A stretch of DNA of 64,000 nucleotides from Uranotaenia lowii. Its lineage: Eukaryota; Arthropoda; Insecta; Diptera; Culicidae. The DNA lies in NCBI RefSeq assembly GCF_029784155.1, contig NC_073691.1, positions 141,538,433-141,602,432 on the forward strand, in the 5' to 3' direction. This document shows positions 32,359 through 45,154 of this stretch, one piece after another; the first letter of the stretch is position 1; every line of letters begins with the position of its first letter. The position numbers and the translations under genes were made by a program. The notes under the pieces were generated by a model that saw only the letters and a list, made by a program, of their open reading frames with translations, ran no database searches and was not told the origin of the DNA.

Positions 32359-33474
32359 CAAAATGCAAATACTGTTATATGATTTTAATCGCCGTAATTT
32401 GTATGATTATAATTTTAATGGCATGTGCGGCGGAATGAAAACTAGAGAGAATTTATTTTATAGCAATTTGAAAGAAAGGTGGATAGACAGACATTAGTGC
32501 GCCAATAAGAGAGATTGATAGGTGTTGAAATTTTAGGCTAGAGGGCATGTTGATGAAAAGCTCCCATGAATTGCTCCCGCCGTTGCTCTACACTAGCTAA
32601 CTATACATGAGAAACTCATACTGTATTTGTTTTCTCCACTCGTGGAGTGTTCCACCGTACCCGATAAAAACAAACACAAATCCTCGCTAGTGTATTGCTA
32701 CCTCGCTCACTCACACGCTCTCTCGCAACACTGGCAAAATTATCGGTGGGCCACCGTCCGTAAGCAGAACTCCGACAGGTCAAAACCAGTGCAACACCGT
32801 CCGAATAAACAAACAGTTTGACAGCACCTAGTGGTGCACCAGTGCAACACTAGTGCAACACTCGGCATAAACAAATACGGTATCAGAAAGAGAATCCCCA
32901 TGTATAGCGAGCGCAGTGGTTTGACCAGGCGGCGGCAACGCTATTCAAACCGTATGGAGCACATCTTTCGGAATTCCCCTTTTTTTCCCCTCGTTTTGAC
33001 CGATTTAAGCTTTTTTCTTCAGATTTAAGCTTTCGTCTCCTATCTTCTCAAGGTAAAAAAAGCTTAAATCTGAGGAAAAAAGCTTAACAACGAGATTCAC
33101 GACCACTTATTTAAAAGATGTTGGTCACACGATACATAGACAAAACGTGTAACGTTGCCTCCCTCTGGTTTGAGAGCGAGTTTGAAGTGTGCGTAAAAAC
33201 ACGCTCTCAAACCACTGGGCTCGCTGTACATGGGGATTCTCTTTCTGAGTTTCTCATGTATAGTTAGCTAGTGTAGAGCAAAGGCGGGAGCAATTCATGG
33301 GAGCTTTTCATCAACATGCCCTCTAGCCTAAAATTTCAACACATATCAAGCTCTCTCCTATTGGCGCACTAATGCCTGTCTATCCACCTTTCTTTCAAAT
33401 TTCTATAAAATAAATTCTCGTTTTCATTCCGCCGCACATGCCATTAAAATTATAATCATCAAAATGCAAATACT
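32359..33474. mobile_element. Fold-back element with 15-bp flanking direct repeat
   Basis: The 15-mer CAAAATGCAAATACT stands at both borders (32,359-32,373 and 33,460-33,474). Inside are long inverted arms (about 32,403-32,635 and 33,230-33,459) beginning ATGATTATAATTTTAATGGC. Further inward there are shorter inverted pairs: AGAAAGAGAATCCCCATGTA with its partner near 33,225-33,245, a hairpin on AAGCTTTTTTCTTCAGATTT at 33,007-33,088, and GTTTGAGAGCGAG/CGCTCTCAAAC near 33,168-33,206. No protein is encoded. The left border has about 29 bases between the 15-mer and the arm. Confidence 0.8.
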
Positions 33475-34034
33475 TTATTTTTCTTTTTGGCTTTTTGGCA
33501 ACAAAATTATCAAAAGAAGCTTTTTGATTCTAACCTCAGAAAAATTTAAATTTATGACCTAGTGTAATTTATCGAAACCCTTTTGAGTATGGAATTGGGC
33601 ATTGGAAAAAAAACAAATGGTTTCTGGAAAAATAATTTATAGCTGCCTAAAGTTTGTATAAACGATTTTTTTTGTTATCCAAGTGATTAGTAATGAAGTA
33701 ATGGATGAATATACACTTCTAAAAATACAATTTTAAAAACTAGGCAGGGTTTTCTTGTATCTAGATTTAAGGGTCATTGCAATAAGGTTTATTGAATTAT
33801 AAATAGAACAATTGACAATTGAAAATTAGTTTCAATTCGTGAACGTTATATAAAGTCGGAGAATGAAGTGTCTTAGTCCTTTTGGGATGAAGCTGCATTT
33901 TACTTCAGAAAATTCATTTATTGAACTGAATTTTTTCCTTGGAAAAATCTCCATGGGAGGGAGGGAGGTGGGTTTCATCCCAAAACCCCATCTCCCCCAT
34001 TCGCATGGCCTTGGTACAACGTTGTGTAAAAGAG
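33475..34034. other. Spacer with G-rich repeat block (33,936-34,017)
   Basis: GGAAAAATCTCCATGGG, G-rich text, AAACCCC and CGCATGGCCTTGG recur as a block at 57,893-57,970, so it is part of a dispersed repeat. The rest is featureless. Confidence 0.5.
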
Positions 34035-34966
34035 TTAGGGGGAAGTGTTCCTAAATGCACATCTTGGGATATGTGCATACAGCCGATTGACGAAATGGCT
34101 GGAGATTCATCATGTCTAGTCAGTGCAGTTTGAGGGTAATACGCTTTTGACACATGGCATGAAAAAATTAAATTGGTATATAAAGTCGAAATAATTTAAA
34201 AAATCAAACAAGATTTTTGTCAGTTTTGTTAAAATATATTGAACTGTAATTATCGTACGTACAGATTCTATGAACAAAAATTTTAATGGTGTTTCATTCA
34301 TATTCGTCTGGAAAATGGAAATTCAAAAATTGAAGCTTTTGGCAAAGTTGATAATGATAAGATATTAGAATAAGTGACAGGTTCAGAAAGCCGATATCAA
34401 GGCAGGTAAATTGCCTATATCAAGAAAAATAGATTAGTCTAATTATGTTTTTTACTTTTTATCATTTAAACATTTTATCTATGCTCAAATCACGATCTTA
34501 CAGCGAAAAAAGAAGAACTTCATACTGATCCGATAAAAATACGTTATGAACAAAATATTACCATGAAATATGGCCATTTGGCATACCTAACTATAATGTT
34601 TCATGCAAAAAAAAGAACAAGTGATGTAAAAACTTCACCAAAATTTCTGCCTTGGCATATGCTTAACACCCGTTTCTACCATTTTCATGTAAATAATATC
34701 AGAATATTGCAAGTGTTAATGAAATATAGCTTAAACATAAATTTGCGCATTTAGCCCGCCAGTTTCGGAAATCGGCTATTTTGACTTCTTTTATTATAAA
34801 ATTATTTTCACAAAAACTGTAAAAGATTATATCAGAAAAATTTCTCAAACGTATATAAAACAGATATCCGCTCATGTGTTTATAGTTTTCAGACCCCTAT
34901 CTAATGAAATATGGGAGAAAATTAATGCTTTCCTTAATATGCGCATATAGCCCGCCTCTCCCCTAA
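34035..34966. mobile_element. TIR element with TTAGGGG ends, copy 1
   Basis: It begins TTAGGGGGAAGTGTTCCTAA and ends GCCCGCCTCTCCCCTAA. The interior shares GAAATGGCTG, TTTGAGGGT-R-ATACGCTT, GCGCATTTAGCCCGC and GCGCATATAGCCCGC, in order, with the copy at 47,291-48,210. No transposase. Confidence 0.75.
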
Positions 34967-35149
34967 TGAAGATTTACCCGTTTGATATGCATGTTGAGTC
35001 GCTTAAAGCGAATGTTGAATAGGACATTCTTGGCTGATATGATGATGAATTAAGCATTCGAGTGCTTTAAAAAAAGACATACACCGTCTTAGCCGATTTA
35101 GGCTTTACAGACTGAATAAATGACGTGGACAATTTAAGATTAACATTTA

Positions 35150-35242
35150 AACACCCAGTACCGAGATGGGAATCGAACCCATGCCATCAGTGGATCAGCG
35201 ATTACCGTCTTACCACGCTAACCATTCGACCACCGAGGACGT
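35150..35242 (-). other. tRNA-derived (SINE-like) sequence
   Basis: The minus strand reads GTCCTCGGTGGTCGAATGG then TTAGCGTGGTAAGACGG (A box) and ATGGGTTCGATTCCCATC, a perfect T-arm/B box. The ends pair poorly and the middle is longer than a tRNA, so a SINE or tRNA pseudogene is more likely than a working tRNA gene. Confidence 0.6.
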
Positions 35243-35353
35243 ACGATGGATCAGAATTACGTCCCTTTGTTAATATCACGAACGAGTTTCAAAACAAGTA
35301 TTCCTCATCTTTGCAGATGCTCTAAAAACTAAGTACAATGAAAAATATCTAAA

Positions 35354-35560
35354 CTATCTTATTCTAGATTTAAAAACAGTTTTGGAAACATTGAAATCAA
35401 AATCACTAGATATTTCATTGAAGCGCGCGCAGCATACATCCAATGGGTTGTTTTGACCGTATTGGGTTCGTCGCAGGGCAAGTCTAAGAAAATCGCGCAA
35501 CCGGGTTGTTCTGATGGGAGCATTTAACGGCAGTAGTGATAGCAGTTCTGAGCAATCCAC
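35354..35560 (-). pseudogene. Jockey-like non-LTR retrotransposon, C-terminal end only
   Basis: The minus frame ends with RRTQYGQNNPLDVCCARFNE and ISSDFDFNVSKTVFKSRIR before its stop. RT-YG-N-P, C-RFN and FDFN-S are the hallmark end of ORF2 in Jockey-type elements (family knowledge). The reverse transcriptase itself is absent, so this is a 5'-truncated copy as left by incomplete target-primed insertion. The first 20 codons are less conserved. Confidence 0.7.
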
Positions 35561-38033
35561 GTTGTTCTGAACTGCTCATCTCTTTAAATAGAAATTAACT
35601 GAATGGTCGAAAGCTTTTGACTTCATGGTATGATGATCGTCCTTTTTTAAGGATGAATTTGCGGCTATCTGCCGGCAACTCTCGAAAGTGGGAGGAATTA
35701 AACAATACATCAAATCATCTGTTTATCAAATATAGCTTGTTTAAGAATTATTATTTTAAAACTGTTCTAGTTGATTATATGTTACAGCCCAAAAAAAAAA
35801 CTACTGAGAAAACCTTCTTTACCAAAATGGGAAAGATCTATCAACAACATAAAAAGTAATTTGACTCAATTGACATCACTCGTATACCAATGCATAAAAT
35901 CACCTCATCTTATAAAATTTCATTGTATGGCCAATTTGAAGCAAATAACATTTTTTGGTTATGTATGGTTATGTATATAAAATATGGGAGCAAATTTCAA
36001 AACTATAAACCATCTCATCAAATCAAAACTTGCTTGTGTACTAAATTTGAACAGAAGAACTTTAAACTTGTTTCAGTGCTATCATATATTACTTCGGATT
36101 TGCATGGGACTTTCCCCTTTCCTTAAAAAAGGAGTCTCACGGTAAAATAAATCGTCAAATTATATCGTAGCTTGTTTATTGATGTGATAAATCGCCACAT
36201 TATGTCATAATAAGATTGTTCAGCATGTTTGAATATGAATACATTACAAGTTTCTCCAATATGTCAGTAATTTAAGCAGTTATGTTTGTCCCTTTTTTTG
36301 TAAAATATTCGATTGATTATTTTTGTGATCAATCATTTGTTATAAAGAATTTTGGCAAAGAAATTTAAAAATATTTTTCAAGCTTTCATTTCGCGGGCAA
36401 GCCTTCCGAATTCCAGGCTTGATAAAACTTTGGGCGACCCTAACTTAAATTAACTTTCCTGCAGCTACCTATCGCGGTTATCTTCGCTTGTTTATTATAC
36501 TGTCTGGAGGAAAATCCTAGGAAATTGACATCATCTTCGATGCCAAGGACCTTGTCAAAGCTGTTTCTCTGACTCTCCGAAGAATGCGTCGTTAGTAGAA
36601 CATATCGAAATCTCTACGAGCAAATTTGTGCGTGTTTGTTTCGATTTTTACCGTTCATGTTCCTACTTAGCAACGGTCGGAGCGACATGACAACATTCGC
36701 CGCCATTCGGTTTGGCTTGTTAGAGATGAACGGCGATTGATTTTGAATCGCAGGAATTCTGAAAGCGGTCGGTCGACCTGCCCATCGTTACGGTATTACA
36801 TCCAAAGAAGTCCGACGTCATTGCCGAGACATTTGGCATCGGGACCTGGAGTCGGCTGGCTGCTATAGGTTAATTATGTAATTTGATTATGCCAGCAACG
36901 AACGAACGATGAGGGAACCAAGATACTACCAGACCAGGAGTCAGATGGAAAGAACGGTTTTTTGTCAGCCAAGTGAATCATGAAACGACTCGCGTGGACA
37001 AGGTTGACCAAGGCTACAAGTTCATGGCACACGAACTTGAATGAGCGAATCGGGTAAGGCTCTGATTTAAGAGGTTGCTGTAAGGTTTGCGATTATGTTG
37101 CTGGGCAGCAATCAATTGAGCCGATCTTGGTTCGGACTGTCCGAAAACCGTCTCACCCATCGTGAATGAGGGAGAGTAACGAGGAGTCGGTTGGATTCAT
37201 ACATTTTGATCTGTTCATGTCGATGAAGGGGGAGGCACATTGAACTGTCGTTGCATGTCCTTAAGAAAGCGCTTATAAAAGTAGTTTTATAGAGCTACAG
37301 ATCTCGTTCAGAAATTTACGTATGACACGCAGGATTTTTGGGGATAAAATTTATCATTATTTATTTGGCTTGGTCGCGATCGCAGGATGAAGCAATATTC
37401 ATTGATCATAAATGCTTAAGATTGTTATTGTATTCCGGTATGGATTTTTTTACTAGTTGATCTGTTTACTAAGCCTCCACCATCCAGAAATGAAATTGAT
37501 AAGCACACAATAGGTTAATACTACTTTAATATCAACACATTAAGAACCGCTAAGAAATATAAGCCCGAGAACACAAACATTTGGCATTCTGTATAATAGA
37601 AACCACTTGATCAAATTTTACAAATTTAGTATCTTTGAGTTCTGTGTTGAGGAAGTGTTGTTCAAAATTTTGTAGGACAAAGTTTCTTTCATATTTGCTT
37701 CGCAGTGAAGCGCACTCGCGTCAAGCGAAAAAAACGAGTTATCTCGTGTTTGATCCGCAATATGTTAAAAGTCTCTCAAACTCGAATTTAAAAACCTTTC
37801 TTTACAGTTCGAAAATAAAGACAAACTGTCGGTTAAGGTCATATAGACCCGGATTACTAACAAAAATATTATTTTGTTTAAGGCATCTGAAAGTCGATCA
37901 CAAAGACAAAGTGGTCAAAAGAATAATGTCGCTTTGTCAGCTAAATTTAAGCTGACTTAAAGATTTATTTAAGGTTAAAAACATTATTGGCTTCCAAAAT
38001 CTTATGCCAGGAATGGATATATGAGAAAGATGT
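35561..38033. other. Spacer; GC-richer stretch 36.4-37.3 kb unexplained
   Basis: 35.6-36.4 kb is AT-rich and featureless. About 36,430-37,270 is richer in G+C with many CGs (for example GCGGTCGGTCGACC) and looks like old coding or LTR-element DNA, but every frame is broken by stops and I could not name it. A 106-codon plus frame at 37,635-37,955 is not recognisable. Confidence 0.35.
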
Positions 38034-38104
38034 ACCGAATATTCGGTCAGCCGAATATTCGGCGCCGAATATCGCCAAAAAACTGTTAAGCCGAATATTC
38101 GGCT
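38034..38104. repeat. Cluster of CCGAATATTCGG palindromes
   Basis: Three complete copies and one partial copy (CCGAATATCG) of the palindrome within 70 bases. The rest of 38,105-39,450 shows no gene. Confidence 0.7.
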
Positions 38105-39452
38105 CACTGAGTATCTATTATAAAAAATTATAGAATAACAAACTTGTAATTTTTTTCAAATGATTTAGCATAATTTATAAAATATCCATAACTAATGTGG
38201 TAAAAGCTACACAAAATTATATGGTTTCAGCTAAACATCTTAGGTGTATCCGAGTATTTATCACAATAGATAGTACAGGAGAATGCTGACGAGAATCGCT
38301 TTATACCTTGATTATGGATTTTTTTCTAGATTTTCGTGATATATCCAGGCTTACCCACAAATCCTATAGAGATTCGAGATAACTTAAATCTGGTCGGGAT
38401 GTTCTGATATTGTTTAAAACTTCTAGAATTTAGATCGTGTTTATTTCAATTATTTGCTAAAACAAATAAACTTAAATTTCGATTTCAAATATTTTAGATA
38501 TTATGTTCATTAACAATTTTTGAAAAATTTCAAAATTAGCATAAATTTTGCCCTTTTTTAAATTATTTTTCAAAAATTGTCCTGAATGCCTGACCGTGTG
38601 GATATGCGTAGTTGAAAGTATGGTATGCTTAAGGTTAAAGATCATCTTGTTTAAACAATTATTTTGAGGTCAAATCAAACTCGACCTCCATCTAATTCGA
38701 TATCAAAAAAGCAATTTCATATTGATTGGCACCTGTTTTGACATCTTTTGTCCCAGATTTCATTGGAACACAATCTCTTTGGTGACAAACGTCCTAGAAG
38801 CGACAAGTCATCTGATGTCTTGTCCTGTCAGTCATTGGTGATGATGACATTTTAATGGTGAAATTGCAAAAACCTATTCACTCACTCTAAAGAGAGACCC
38901 ATAAGCGTTTGTTGAAATAATAAGGGGAAATTTTTATCACCATCTCACTCACACACATGGGACATATAGTGCAAAGGGTGTACAAACCATTTAGACGAAA
39001 TTCATAGCTATTTTTCCATGAAAATACCCTTTTATCAATAAAAACATATCAAGAATGCTCCTACGCACCGTTTGGGTCATATAACTTAAAAGAGAACTAT
39101 AATTTGCGATTTAAAAAAGGTTGCAAAACTTCCAAACGCATTTTTCTCGAAACGTCATAAAGGATCACAGACCCTTTTCACGTGTTCACGTAAATTGATC
39201 ATCCTATCAGTCTCATTATATTTAATTTGCCAATTTCAATTACAAATGCATGTAACTGAACCTCATAACTATTAGTTATTCAATAATATGAAAACGATAA
39301 ACACCATTCATAATCCCAACCAAAACTTTAAGAAAACATAACCATACTTACAATGTTTCCATGGCAAAACATGGTCAAATTTGTAATAATGATGATTGAA
39401 AATCTTTCAAAATTTCAACAAATCAAACGACTTTGTTGAATATTTTATCTGA

Positions 39453-39483
39453 ACCCGAGCAAGGCCGGGTTAAATCAGCTAGT
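39453..39483 (+). mobile_element. Helentron-type 3' end
   Basis: The hairpin ACCCGAGCAAGGCCGGGT is followed by TAAATCAGCTAGT, the typical terminal hairpin and CTAGT end of non-autonomous Helentrons. The matching 5' end was not located, so only the terminus is annotated. Confidence 0.6.
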
Positions 39484-39520
39484 GGTTTCAAAAGTATGAA
39501 CAGACAATCAAAGTACCTGC

Positions 39521-40180
39521 TGACCTCTAAACAGGCTTCATTTTGCTCATCTTGCCCAAAATGAGACGGTGAACTTTTTCGCTCCTAGTATTTGTGAAGA
39601 GATTTTAAATGAGCATTTTATCATCTGCTGCTGAGAGAGCCAAGATAAATTTTTTCTCTTACGAATGATCACTCTTCTACTGTCAGAGCACTGTTGGTTT
39701 GTGACTCTGAAAACACCTCATCAGCGCTACGTGTGATCAGTGAAATGAATTGCTCAGTGAAGGCAAGGGCATAGTTTTACTATTCTCATCGCTCCTAAGA
39801 GAAAAAGAAATGCAAATCGCATATGAAATTTGAGCGTTTCACCAAATTACGTGGACAGCTTTAATGTGGGATTGAACCGTCCTCTTTCTATATGAAATTA
39901 TGGAACATTGGCCCCAGCAAGTGCTGAAATAAACCACAACCGAAGCGTCCATCTCTGTGCGGTCGTTGATTTCTCAGCCAGTAACTGAGAAACTGATGAA
40001 CATTTCTCCCTTCGAGAATGAAATTGGGTGACTGCGTTTTTGAAATGCTCTGCAACAAAACGTGGACTGCTTGATCGGTTTCAGTGTGAGAAAGCATGTT
40101 CCTCTTAGGAGTTTAACAAGCAGATGAGAAAAAATGAGCAAAAATCAAGAGAATCGAAGAAGCCTGCCTCTAAATGACTT
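39521..40180. repeat. Weak long inverted repeat
   Basis: ACCTCTAAACAGGCTTCATT and TTTTGCTCAT near 39,522-39,555 are mirrored by ATGAGCAAAAAT and GAAGCCTGCCTCTAAATG at 40,133-40,177. The interior (with a 69-codon minus frame) is unremarkable, and the spacer to 40,543 is empty. Confidence 0.35.
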
Positions 40181-40543
40181 TTATGAAGAAAAAGCTGAAT
40201 GAAGATGTTCACAATATATCGGCTTTCCAAAACCGTTTAAATAACTCTCATCAACGAATGAACGAGTTAATTATGATTGATACATCCTGTTATCATGAAG
40301 TTGCCTAACCCGCAACTTGCTAAAAAGGCCTTTACAAAGAATGTTCTAGAATCTTGAAGTAAAGATTAAGGTAATATAAAAACTATGAGAAAAATTAAAA
40401 AATAAAAACAGTCAGTAATAACACCTCACATTAACATACAATATAAATAATTTTAAGAAAGGTGCTATATACTGTCGAATAAATTGCTGGTTTTTTTAGA
40501 AACACAATGCTAATTTCAGTCTTCCATCTTAGTGAATAAATAG

Positions 40544-43192
40544 GACCCATTCCAGCGTGACGTCACAACGTTTGCAAAAAAAATTTTTGGTATATTGTAT
40601 GTAAGTTTTACAGGTCATATCGCACATTGTTAAAATTGTACGTTATAAGGTCAAAATTTAATTCTCTACAATTTGAAACCAAAAGTATTTGTATAGAATA
40701 AATAGTTAACAAAATATAAGCAAAAGGGATCGTGACGTCACAACGCGCCTCTTTTCCCACTTTTCATTTTTTTTTACAACGCCGCAATTTTCTGCTCTTC
40801 TATTTGATCAAATTTTATGAAAATTTCAGAAAAGTATCGTTTTATTACAACCAACAAATCGCTGTTTTTTATTTTTTCAAATTTTGATTTCAATTTATTT
40901 TAGAGCGATTCAGTGTCGTGACGTCACAACGCACCATTTTTTTAAAGCAGGGTTTTGCAAAGCGTTGTGACGTCACGAAATTTTATGGTTAGCTACATGA
41001 AATAAATCAAAGTGTAATCTTAAAAGGAATGCTTGATTTACTTAAAATGCTTAAAAATTTAATAAATAATGTGATTTGGTGATGAAATCGATCCATTTAT
41101 TCCCAAAAATTAAAAGGAATTAAATCTAAAAGGCCCATATAAGCAGATAAGGTTTGCAACACTGCTCACATCAATTTTATTCGAAGTTTTTTTGTGCGAT
41201 CATGTGAATATTATTTAGGACAATACTAAAACTAGGAAATATTTATTCGTAAAAGCGTTGACATGTGTTTCTGAATCTTTTTAATCTTTAATTGCAAAGG
41301 AAAGGAAAAATAAATGATACTTTCAAAGCCTTCGATCTTTTCAAAAATAGTAAATCGACACTAGATTGCCTAAATCAGCCATCTAATGAAAATCTTATAA
41401 GTTGTAAGCTTAAATAGATCCTAGGCCTAACACAAAGTCCAGCGCCAAATATGGGGGTTGGCCCACGGAAATAGAGTCTAAAATTTGTATAGAATTATGA
41501 GAAATTGGGTTTGTAAGGACATTAAAACCAAGTTATGCACCAATTTTTTTGATAATAGTCATATTTTGATAATAGTCATTCACAAAACTTTCATTATGAC
41601 AAATAGTTTATCTCAAGATCCCATTTCGACAATGGTTTAGTTAAAAAGGTTTTTGAGTTTCAAAAATTAGCTTCTGATGGGTCAAACACAAAAAATACCT
41701 GAATGATCATTAATCGACGCTAATTTTGAACGTTATAGCTGTTTTATGATAAATCAAATCAAAACGCGTTCCTCAGATGAAATATTGTTATAATCAAAGC
41801 TTTAAAATACTCAAATTAAAAGAAAAATTGCTTTATAAAGACCTAAATTATTGACAAAAAACGGTTTTTTATCATGCCGAACAAAATCTACATAATTCCA
41901 TACAAACTTCAGGTGCGTTGCGCAACATTCTAAGGGAAGGAATAATCTGACCTTGTGCTAATACATACACTTTACATACACATTAATTTTGTAATTCAGT
42001 TCAAAGTCTCTTTTGTGAGATTTTATGTGAACACGGGGTTCGATTTGGATTTTCTAGTGACATGCTTTGAGGTGGAAATTTCAATAAAAGCAGTTTTCTA
42101 TTAAAATAATTTAATTAATTTTTTTAATTAATTTTCTATAAAAATCTTATGAATTTTTTAATAAAAAAGTTAATCTATTAATTTTACCATGTTTAAAGAT
42201 TTTTTGAATCTCATTACATTTATTTCATGGAACTTATTTTGTTTGAACATAATGCCAGAAAGAAATAGAAGCTATTAGCGGTGTTTTTTCATTATAAGAT
42301 AGATATATGAAGAACTTGATCTTTTGCTAGATTTTTATTCAAATCACAGATAACTACCTGCTTTATGATTCACAAATATTCTTTTAAAAAATCGATGAGG
42401 ATTTCATTTGTTTGATAGTTTGTTTATTCTTTAATCAAGCGTTTTTAAGCGCTGTTTTATATGTTTTATTAGAAATGTTTAAAAACAACTAAGTTAATCC
42501 AAAAAAAAAAAAATTTAGTTTCTTTAAAAACTTGATAATAGAATTCGTTTATTGAAGCACATTGTTGTGTTGAACTTGTATTGAAGAAATACTATCATAG
42601 TGTTGAAATAAAAAGTCTTGCACGTTTTTGAAAAAAAATAAAAAAAATTTCGTGACGTCACAACGCATTCTTCACCCGGGTGCAACTCACAACCTGCTAA
42701 ACCGATTTTCAATCTAAAAATTACATTAAATTCCACTCAAAAAGTTTGAAGAGACCTCCAATTTTCGACAATATGTGAAATTTCAGTAAATCATAAATTT
42801 AAAAACAGTAGAATTTTCGTGACGTCACAACGCTTAAAAATAGATACCTTTATCAACGATTCTAGAGCGTAAACTTGCAGTAACTGTTATTTATCTTATA
42901 TCATGCTTAAAAGATGGCTTTTCTACCATCATTTTGCAGTAATTTTTTTTGACATAGCTAGATTTTTGACAAAGTTATGTTATAAATAAAGAATATTTGC
43001 GAAAATCAATTTAATTTCATACTAAAATTTTTAAATTTCAACGTCAACATACTCAATTCTTAAAAAAGGTAGCTGAAAATCTTTTAATGGAAAATGACAC
43101 TCAAGAAATAACCTTTCTAACGCTATGTAATTTATTTTTGGATAATGAAAAATAAAAATCGGTTCTCCAGTTGAGGGGTGCTTGGAATGGGT
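40544..43192. mobile_element. TIR element with six GTGACGTCAC motifs
   Basis: The ends are GACCCATTCCA-G/A-GC and its inverse, flanked by ATAG on both sides (40,540-40,543 and 43,193-43,196). CGTGACGTCACAACG occurs five times forward (40,555; 40,731; 40,917; 42,651; 42,818) and once reversed (40,963), grouped in the two outer quarters. No coding frame exceeds 70 codons. The 2.65-kb length without transposase suggests a gutted or non-autonomous copy. Confidence 0.75.
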
Positions 43193-43196
43193 CATA

Positions 43197-45154
43197 GATA
43201 TCATTTTCATTACAAATTCTTTTCAGTTTTCCCAATAACTTTCATATTTTTAATGAATAAATTAGCGCTGACAGTTTTAAAATATAATTCGAATTTGCAA
43301 TTTCTTTTCAAATATTGTGTAAAAATTAGTTTCATTGATATGTTTTCAATTTATGTATTCTTTTAAATACCTCTTATTTATGAAGAAAGAAGTTTTTAAT
43401 ACCCTTGCTGGTTTCAATCAAATGCAAATTGTTTGCAAATGTCTTTGATGACAATTGTTTGACTCAATGAAAATTGACTGCCATAAGCTGATATATGCTC
43501 ATTCCTTTAGAAATGTGATTTATTGTTTTTTTTATATTTAATCATTAAACGCTTAACGCCATTTTCAAGATAGAAACAGGAAAATGGGGAAAAAATTAAG
43601 GTTTTTAGATAGAGAACAGGATATAAAGTATTTCTATTTGCGATGTGTTTTCCTGCTTTGAAAATTCCTCGCGATATAAAAAAAAATGCAACACTCAGAA
43701 ATTTAGTTTTTGAAAATCGTGAATTCCGTTTTTGAATACCAAATTTAAAGTTTATTTAAATATTTCGTCTTGCATTTATACTTTTGAAGAATGAAACTTC
43801 CAACTTGAAAACGGATTTCTTAGAATCCTTGTGTTTATTTGTATTGTCCATAGGTGAAAACACTCGGTTTTTGTTGGTTAGTCTTTTCAATTAAGTAAAT
43901 TTTCACATTTCCAGAATGAATACAGAAAAAGAAGAAAAATCAATAGTTCACTCAATAAATACATCTCAGCTACGGATCAACAAGGCCGGTTAACTCTTCC
44001 AATTGTATGAATTACGCTCTGGTCTGGGCCTTTTTTTAACTGCATCGCTAGTGAACGGTTGCGTCCAACAAATAGACCATTTGAATGTTGAATAACCGTG
44101 TTCCAGGAGGAATTTTCCACATTCAAATGTCATAATGAGAATTCAAAGGTGTCATTGTTTTCCTTAGCTTGGAGAGCACAAATGTTGTCCTTTATGTTCT
44201 TGTATGTTTGCTCCTTCAACTTAACTTGTAGAGGGTTCTCCTCACATTGCACTCGTTTGCTTCCAGGTTCATTATATCATGTAAGCTCATGTACTCATGG
44301 AACCGATTCAAAGGCGCGTGGGCTCGGAACAAAAATGCATCAGCATTAGCTCAAAAACGATGAAGCCCTCAGCCACTGGGCAACTCATGGAGCAATCTTT
44401 CTTTCTTCTTTCCGTTCCAATCCTCTGTAGTTACTTCCTACAGTTCATACTCAGACATCGGCCAGGGGTAAGAAGATTACGCAAAATTGCGGTTCTTATT
44501 GCGCAATCGATATCCATCGGCGGAATTCCTCATTAAAAAGAGAAGCGACTCTTATTTTGGAAGCCAACACGTGGATGCTTCCAGGGTATTGCAGATTGTC
44601 CTCATTTGGTTTCCTATTTATGCGTACTTGGAATGCGATCAGCTAGTTTACTGTTCTTTTTTGCCTTCTCAAGTATCGAACTTTTTTTCCCTCATTCTAG
44701 AAGGCACTGGAGCGCGTCTCTATATTTTCCTCATTTGTTCATCTTCTTGTAAGGGGTTTGGGAAGGGTCCTATCCACTTAAGTTATAACTTTTCTTTGAG
44801 GAAAACAGCCAAACAAGAATCAACTTGAATGTTTATCACACCTTTCTAAAGCTATCGTTTGATAGAAATTTTTTGCTATATTTTTAGCTGTACGAACCTA
44901 TTCAATAGGTTTTACATGCTCTTGAAGCATTTTGTATGTTTGATCGCATGAACAACGAAAGAATATTTCATACAAACGATCAAAAATTATAAATATTGAG
45001 ACAAATCAGGATAAGTTAACATATGCATTGAAAAATTGACAGAATTTTGCAATTTTTCCTAGGTTTAACTTTCTATTAACTGACAAAAATTTTTATGCAC
45101 TGGGACCAAAGTGTCATCAGGAAAAAAAATTGACACTTAAAAACTGACAACTTA
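43197..45154. other. Spacer, no recognised gene
   Basis: 43.2-44.0 kb is AT-rich. 44,098-44,828 has overlapping plus frames of 83, 79 and 113 codons and slightly higher G+C, but no domain, signal or splice logic that I can defend. Confidence 0.35.

Noticed and set aside
35150..35242. Working tRNA gene on the minus strand
   Set aside because: Only the T-arm/B box is good; acceptor ends do not pair and the anticodon region is not interpretable, so SINE or pseudogene is preferred.
36430..37270. Retroviral-type integrase or Pol fragment
   Set aside because: Composition hints at old coding DNA, but no motif survives in any frame.
44098..44828. Possible membrane receptor from overlapping hydrophobic frames
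   Set aside because: Three different frames overlap with stops between them, and no receptor signature is conserved.
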